A stretch of DNA of 64,000 nucleotides from Maribacter litoralis (lineage in GTDB: Bacteria; Bacteroidota; Bacteroidia; Flavobacteriales; Flavobacteriaceae): the NCBI RefSeq assembly GCF_003075045.1, contig NZ_QCZD01000008.1, positions 1-64,000 on the forward strand, read 5' to 3'. This document shows, one piece after another, positions 59,990-64,000 of this stretch. The position numbers were made by a program, and so were the translations under genes. How positions within the stretch are numbered: the stretch's first letter is position 1; each line of letters opens with the position of its first letter. The notes under the pieces were generated by a model that saw only the letters and a program-made list of their open reading frames with translations, was not told the DNA's origin and searched no databases.

Positions 59990-61237
59990 TTGGAAGTACT
60001 AAAAATAGCAACAGCAGGTAGTGTAGATGACGGTAAAAGTACCTTGATCGGTAGAATATTGTATGATACAAAGTCACTTACCAGCGATAAATTAGAGGCA
60101 ATAGAAAAGACCAGTAAGCAAAAGGGATATGATTATTTAGATTTCTCTTTGGCAACAGATGGTCTGGTAGCGGAGCGTGAGCAAGGTATTACGATCGATG
60201 TTGCCCATATCTATTTCTCTACGGCAAAGAAAAGTTACATTATAGCAGATACACCTGGGCATGTAGAATATACCCGTAACATGGTTACAGGTGCATCTAC
60301 ATCTCAAGCCGCGATCATTTTAATCGATGCGCGTAAAGGGGTAATCGAGCAGACCAACAGACACTTTTTTATCAATAACCTATTGCGCATAAAAGATGTG
60401 GTGGTAGCTATTAATAAAATGGATTTGGTAGACTATTCCGAGGAAACGTACAATGCAATAAAAGCCGATTTTGAGGCATTGATGGCAAAGAGGGATTATC
60501 AGGATCAGAAAATCACTTTTATTCCTGTTAGTGCATTAAAAGGAGATAACGTAGTAAACCTATCGGATAAGACACCTTGGTATAAAGGGCAGTCTTTGTT
60601 AGAGCATTTTGAGGCGTTGGATAGAAAGGATATTTTCAATGTAGGTACACCACGTTTCCCGGTGCAATATGTTATCCGTCCAAAGACAGATGAGCATCAT
60701 GACTTTAGAGGGTTTGCAGGTAAAGTATATGGTGGTGAACTTAGCGTAGGTGATGAGGTCGTAGCACTTCCGTCGCAAACACGTTCGAAAATAAAGGATA
60801 TTTACTTTCATGATAAGAAGTATAGAACCGCATCTAGGCGTTCGTCGGTAACGATTACCTTAGAAGATGAAATCAATTTAAGTCGTGGAGATATGTTAGT
60901 GAAGGCTGATGATTTACCAACCGTAGATAAGCAATTTACAGCAACAATCTCTTGGATGGATTCATTGCCATTAGCTGCAGGAAACAAATATATAGTTCAA
61001 CATGGTGTCAATAAAGTATTGGCGAAAGTTGAGCAGGTACATCATAAAATTGCACCGGATTATTCTGGTATAGATGAGAAAACGGAGTCTTTGGGTATGA
61101 ATGATATTGCCCAGGTAAGTTTCCGTTTGAACAAACCAATTTTCTATGACCAATTTAAAGATCACAGAACAAACGGTTCATTTATATTGATCGATACAAA
61201 ATCCAACAGTACTGTAGGTGCAGGATTCATAAGTTAA
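59990..61237 (+). CDS. cysN: sulfate adenylyltransferase subunit 1 (GTPase)
   Basis: 415 aa from a TTG at 59990 (reads LEVLKIATAGSVDDGKST). No in-frame ATG or GTG lies nearby; a longer frame from 59927 would translate the repeat array and is unlikely. GTPase motifs: AGSVDDGKST, DTPGHVEYT, NKMDL. GTP hydrolysis drives APS formation with CysD. The C-terminus ends after the beta-barrel domains, so there is no fused APS kinase. The hairpin beside the start may limit translation. Confidence 0.92.
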   Translation: MEVLKIATAGSVDDGKSTLIGRILYDTKSLTSDKLEAIEKTSKQKGYDYLDFSLATDGLVAEREQGITIDVAHIYFSTAKKSYIIADTPGHVEYTRNMVTGASTSQAAIILIDARKGVIEQTNRHFFINNLLRIKDVVVAINKMDLVDYSEETYNAIKADFEALMAKRDYQDQKITFIPVSALKGDNVVNLSDKTPWYKGQSLLEHFEALDRKDIFNVGTPRFPVQYVIRPKTDEHHDFRGFAGKVYGGELSVGDEVVALPSQTRSKIKDIYFHDKKYRTASRRSSVTITLEDEINLSRGDMLVKADDLPTVDKQFTATISWMDSLPLAAGNKYIVQHGVNKVLAKVEQVHHKIAPDYSGIDEKTESLGMNDIAQVSFRLNKPIFYDQFKDHRTNGSFILIDTKSNSTVGAGFIS

Positions 61238-61277
61238 TAGAAACATGTCAATTTTATATTGACTGTTTTTATTAAGT

Positions 61278-61293
61278 CTATAAAATCTATAGG
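61278..61293 (+). promoter_or_regulatory. putative cys operator, site C
   Basis: CTATAAAATCTATAGG, matching sites A and B upstream of the cysH operon. It lies 56 bases before the sulfite reductase start; TATTTTTA at 61320-61327 is a near -7 match downstream of it. Confidence 0.55.
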
Positions 61294-61348
61294 CAAAATA
61301 TAGTAATAATTTACATCGGTATTTTTACTGAACATTTAATACTAAGCA

Positions 61349-63439
61349 ATGCAAAGTTTTAGAACAGAAATAGAAAATCAGGTAGTTGAAAAAGATATTC
61401 TTGAATTGGAACGTAAAATTCATGAGTTTCACGGTGGTAAACTAGATGAAGAAAAGTTTAGAAGCCTTCGTTTGGCACGTGGTGTTTACGGACAACGTCA
61501 AGAAGGTGTTCAAATGATTCGTATAAAGTTGCCTTACGGTAAGGTGACCTCTAAGCAATTGCTTCGTATTTGCGATGTGTCCGATGAGTATTCTACCGGT
61601 AGGTTGCATATTACTACGCGTCAAGATATTCAGATTCACTATGTAGATTTGAATAGAACGCCGCAGTTGTGGGCAGAATTGGAAAAGGATGAAATTACGT
61701 TAAGGGAAGCTTGTGGTAATACCGTACGTAATGTAACGGCAAGTGAGACTGCAGGTATTGATGTGGACGAACCGTTTGATGTTTCGCCTTACGCACATGC
61801 ATTGTTTCAATACTTTTTAAGAAACCCTGTGTCTCAAGAAATGGGGAGAAAATTTAAAGTTTCTTTCTCTGCAAGTGATGCTGATACTGGTTTATCGTAC
61901 ATGCATGATTTAGGTTTTATTGCCAAAATTCAAAATGGTGAAATTGGTTTTAAAGTGATGTTAGGTGGCGGATTGGGTTCTCAGCCAAGACATGCAGATG
62001 AATTGTACAGCTTCTTACCTGCGGATCAGATAATTCCTTTAATGGAAACGGTAGTTCGTGTTTTTGACCGTTACGGTGAACGTAAAAGTAGGGCTAAGGC
62101 AAGAATGAAATTCTTGTTGAAAGATTTAGGTCTTGACGGATTTAAGGAATTATTGGCTGCAGAGAAAACTGCGGTACCATTTGATAGTTTTCCTATTGAC
62201 CCAGAGGCATACCCAAAGGTAGAAGTATCCGAGTTGGAGGCACCAGCAGTTGAGGTAAGTAATGTAAAGGCATTTGAACAATGGAAATCTACCAACGTAA
62301 TACCTCAAAAGCAACCAGGCTATGTTGCTTTGGGTATTAAGGTGTTATTGGGTGATTTTTATACGGACAAGGCACGTCTATTGGCAAATCTGGTGCAAAA
62401 ATATGCTGCAGGTGAACTTAGGTTGTCATTACGTCAAAATATATTGATTCCGTATGTGAAAGAAGAAAGTCTTGCATTTTTCTATACGGAATTGGAAAAG
62501 TTAGGTTTTGTTGAGGCTGGTTACAATAAAGCATTGGATATTACGGCTTGCCCAGGTACGGATACCTGTAATTTAGGAATTGCAAGTAGTACGGGTATTG
62601 CCGAGGAATTGGAAAGAGTTATAAAAACGGAATATCCTGATTATATCAATAACGATGATGTTGTTATAAAGATCAGCGGTTGTATGAACGCCTGTGGGCA
62701 GCACAATATGGCAAATATTGGTTTTCAAGGGATGTCCGTTCGTACAAAAGATAAATTAGTGGCTCCCGCACTGCAGGTACTGTTGGGTGGTAGCAATGAT
62801 GGAAATGGAAATGGTCGTTTTGCCGATAAAGTGGTGAAAGTACCAAGTAAAAGAGGACCGGAAGCATTGCGTTTGATCTTAAATGATTTTGATACTAACG
62901 GAGGAGACTTGTCTTTCCCTGATTATTATGCGGAAAAAGGACAAATGTATTTCTATGATTTCCTTACTCCCCTTTCATCTACAGATGATTTAACGCCAGA
63001 AGATTTTATTGACTGGGGTAATACAGAGCGTTATGAAAAAGCTATTGGAGTAGGTGAGTGTGCAGGAGTTGTAATCGATTTAATTGCGACCCTTCTTTTT
63101 GAAAGTGAAGAGAAAATACAGAATGCGGAAGAAATGTTCCAGGCGGAAAAATGGTCTGCTAGTATTTATCACGCGTATTCTTCTATGGTGAATTCGGCAA
63201 AAGCGATGCTGACTGCAGAAAATACCAAAGTAAATACACATGCAAGTATCATTAAAGATTTTGATGAGAAATTTGTAGCCGATGGTAGAATTGACGTAGC
63301 TGGCGGATTTGAAAATATGGTCCTTCAACTAAATCAGAATGAACCAACAAAAGAATTTGCACAATCTTACATAAAAGATGCAAAGGAATTTTTAGAAACT
63401 GTTGAGAAATTCAGACAACAAGAATTAGCAGAGGCATAA
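61349..63439 (+). CDS. sulfite reductase (ferredoxin/hemoprotein type) with C-terminal HEPN-like domain
   Basis: 696 aa. Residues 1 to about 570 are a siroheme sulfite/nitrite reductase with the two half-domains; the cluster ligands are Cys401 and Cys407 (CPGTDTC) and Cys445 and Cys449 (CMNAC). RLHITTRQDIQIHYV (85-99) and LRLSLRQNILIPYV mark the two repeats. Residues about 575-690 form a helical extension with AEKWSASIYHAYSSMVNSAKAML, typical of a HEPN domain but without the R-x4-6-H RNase motif. Context says sulfite to sulfide. The next gene makes siroheme precursor. Confidence 0.9.
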   Translation: MQSFRTEIENQVVEKDILELERKIHEFHGGKLDEEKFRSLRLARGVYGQRQEGVQMIRIKLPYGKVTSKQLLRICDVSDEYSTGRLHITTRQDIQIHYVDLNRTPQLWAELEKDEITLREACGNTVRNVTASETAGIDVDEPFDVSPYAHALFQYFLRNPVSQEMGRKFKVSFSASDADTGLSYMHDLGFIAKIQNGEIGFKVMLGGGLGSQPRHADELYSFLPADQIIPLMETVVRVFDRYGERKSRAKARMKFLLKDLGLDGFKELLAAEKTAVPFDSFPIDPEAYPKVEVSELEAPAVEVSNVKAFEQWKSTNVIPQKQPGYVALGIKVLLGDFYTDKARLLANLVQKYAAGELRLSLRQNILIPYVKEESLAFFYTELEKLGFVEAGYNKALDITACPGTDTCNLGIASSTGIAEELERVIKTEYPDYINNDDVVIKISGCMNACGQHNMANIGFQGMSVRTKDKLVAPALQVLLGGSNDGNGNGRFADKVVKVPSKRGPEALRLILNDFDTNGGDLSFPDYYAEKGQMYFYDFLTPLSSTDDLTPEDFIDWGNTERYEKAIGVGECAGVVIDLIATLLFESEEKIQNAEEMFQAEKWSASIYHAYSSMVNSAKAMLTAENTKVNTHASIIKDFDEKFVADGRIDVAGGFENMVLQLNQNEPTKEFAQSYIKDAKEFLETVEKFRQQELAEA

Positions 63440-63440
63440 T

Positions 63441-64000
63441 ATGTATACCAATAATTTATCCAATCAAAAAACAATCAATTCAATAGTTGATACTCCCTTA
63501 AAGAATAGAGGGAGGTTGACTGTTGTTGGTGCAGGACCCGGTGATGTAGAGCTGATAACGTTAAAGGCGATCAGAACGTTAGAAAGTGCCAATGTGGTTT
63601 TGTATGATGCTTTGGTGAACGAAGAGTTGCTGGAATTTGCTAAAAATGCAGAACTCATATTTGTGGGCAAACGCAAAGGCTGTTATGCCTACCAACAAGA
63701 GCAGATTAACGAGCTTATTGTCAGTAGGGCAAAATCTGCGGGACATGTGGTGCGCTTAAAAGGCGGAGATCCTTTTGTATTCGGTCGCGGTTCGGAAGAA
63801 ATGGAATATGCCGCATCTCACGGATTAGAAGTTGCCATGGTGCCTGGTATTTCCTCAAGCCTAAGTGTGCCCGCATATCAAAATATACCGGTGACCAAAA
63901 GAGGTTCGTCAGAAAGTTTTTGGGTAATTACCGGTACTACCAAAGAACATAAATTATCTGCCGATGTTGCTCTAGCGGCAAAAAGCAGTGCTACGGTGGT
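63441..64000 (+). CDS. cobA: uroporphyrinogen-III C-methyltransferase (5' part, runs off window)
   Basis: The first 186 codons are present; the frame is open at the window edge. After about 27 residues of leader the methyltransferase begins LTVVGAGPGDVELITLKAI (GPGD loop near 33-36). VRLKGGDPFVFGRGSEE (near 104-120) and VPGISSSLSVPAYQNIPVTKRG follow, all typical of SAM-dependent uroporphyrinogen-III methylation, the first step to siroheme. It starts one base after the sulfite reductase stop, fitting supply of its cofactor. Whether it is fused to other siroheme domains cannot be seen. Confidence 0.9.
   Translation, partial: MYTNNLSNQKTINSIVDTPLKNRGRLTVVGAGPGDVELITLKAIRTLESANVVLYDALVNEELLEFAKNAELIFVGKRKGCYAYQQEQINELIVSRAKSAGHVVRLKGGDPFVFGRGSEEMEYAASHGLEVAMVPGISSSLSVPAYQNIPVTKRGSSESFWVITGTTKEHKLSADVALAAKSSATV

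Overview
The window is a chromosomal segment of a marine member of the Flavobacteriaceae (Bacteroidota). This rests on gene content: a SusC/SusD pair, gldJ and porV (gliding / type IX secretion), many lipoproteins, and Bacteroidota-type promoters (-7 TAnnTTTG, sometimes -33 TTTG). Two secreted PL7 alginate lyases and a sulfatase point to a brown-algae-associated lifestyle close to Zobellia or Maribacter. The genus is inference.

Layout. 0-8 kb: end of an rRNA operon (5S), then leftward gltB-gltD (GOGAT) and an acyl-CoA dehydrogenase. 8-13 kb: nhaD, exbB-exbD-tonB-like genes, folC and tRNA-Val(TAC). 13.5-24.5 kb: a compact alginate utilisation locus (susC, susD, PKD-domain lipoprotein, two PL7 lyases, FadR-type GntR regulator, Nramp-fold transporter) that ends at tRNA-Val(GAC). 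Its first promoter carries three tandem 13-bp operator-like repeats. 24.7-44.3 kb: ordinary core genes (murF, gldJ, porV, cdd, pdhA, pdhC, M28 peptidase, SDR, SprT, mannose-1-P guanylyltransferase, DUF389, mlaFE, pafA-like phosphatase, murI, folA, class V aminotransferase, a CBM48 protein). 44.3-50.6 kb: a looser accessory stretch with an orphan small lipoprotein, a CocE-type hydrolase, a HEPN-like orphan, a sulfatase, heptanucleotide arrays and a cluster of REP-like elements. 50.4-64 kb: sulfur amino acid and sulfate assimilation. A SAM riboswitch precedes metY, a three-enzyme fusion (homoserine O-acetyltransferase-aspartokinase-homoserine dehydrogenase) and a second transsulfuration-type enzyme. 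Then come an Rrf2 regulator, DUF2061, cysH, cysD, cysN, a sulfite reductase with a C-terminal HEPN-like domain, and a truncated siroheme methyltransferase gene.

How it works together. The alginate locus should bind alginate at the surface (SusD, PKD protein), cut it (lipoprotein and soluble PL7), import oligomers (SusC powered by ExbBD/TonB) and sense products through the GntR protein. The transporter lacks the Nramp metal ligands and may carry the uronate product. In the sulfur block, sulfate is activated (CysDN), reduced (CysH, sulfite reductase with siroheme) and joined to O-acetylhomoserine. SAM feedback acts through the riboswitch, and a shared 16-bp motif near an Fe-S-type Rrf2 gene may control the sulfate genes.

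Most notable for follow-up: the metal-ligand-less Nramp protein in an alginate locus, the tandem operators and leader hairpin before susC, the sulfite reductase-HEPN fusion, the HAT-AK-HSD fusion, the 16-bp putative cys motif, and a family of 7-bp-period arrays at four intergenic sites.
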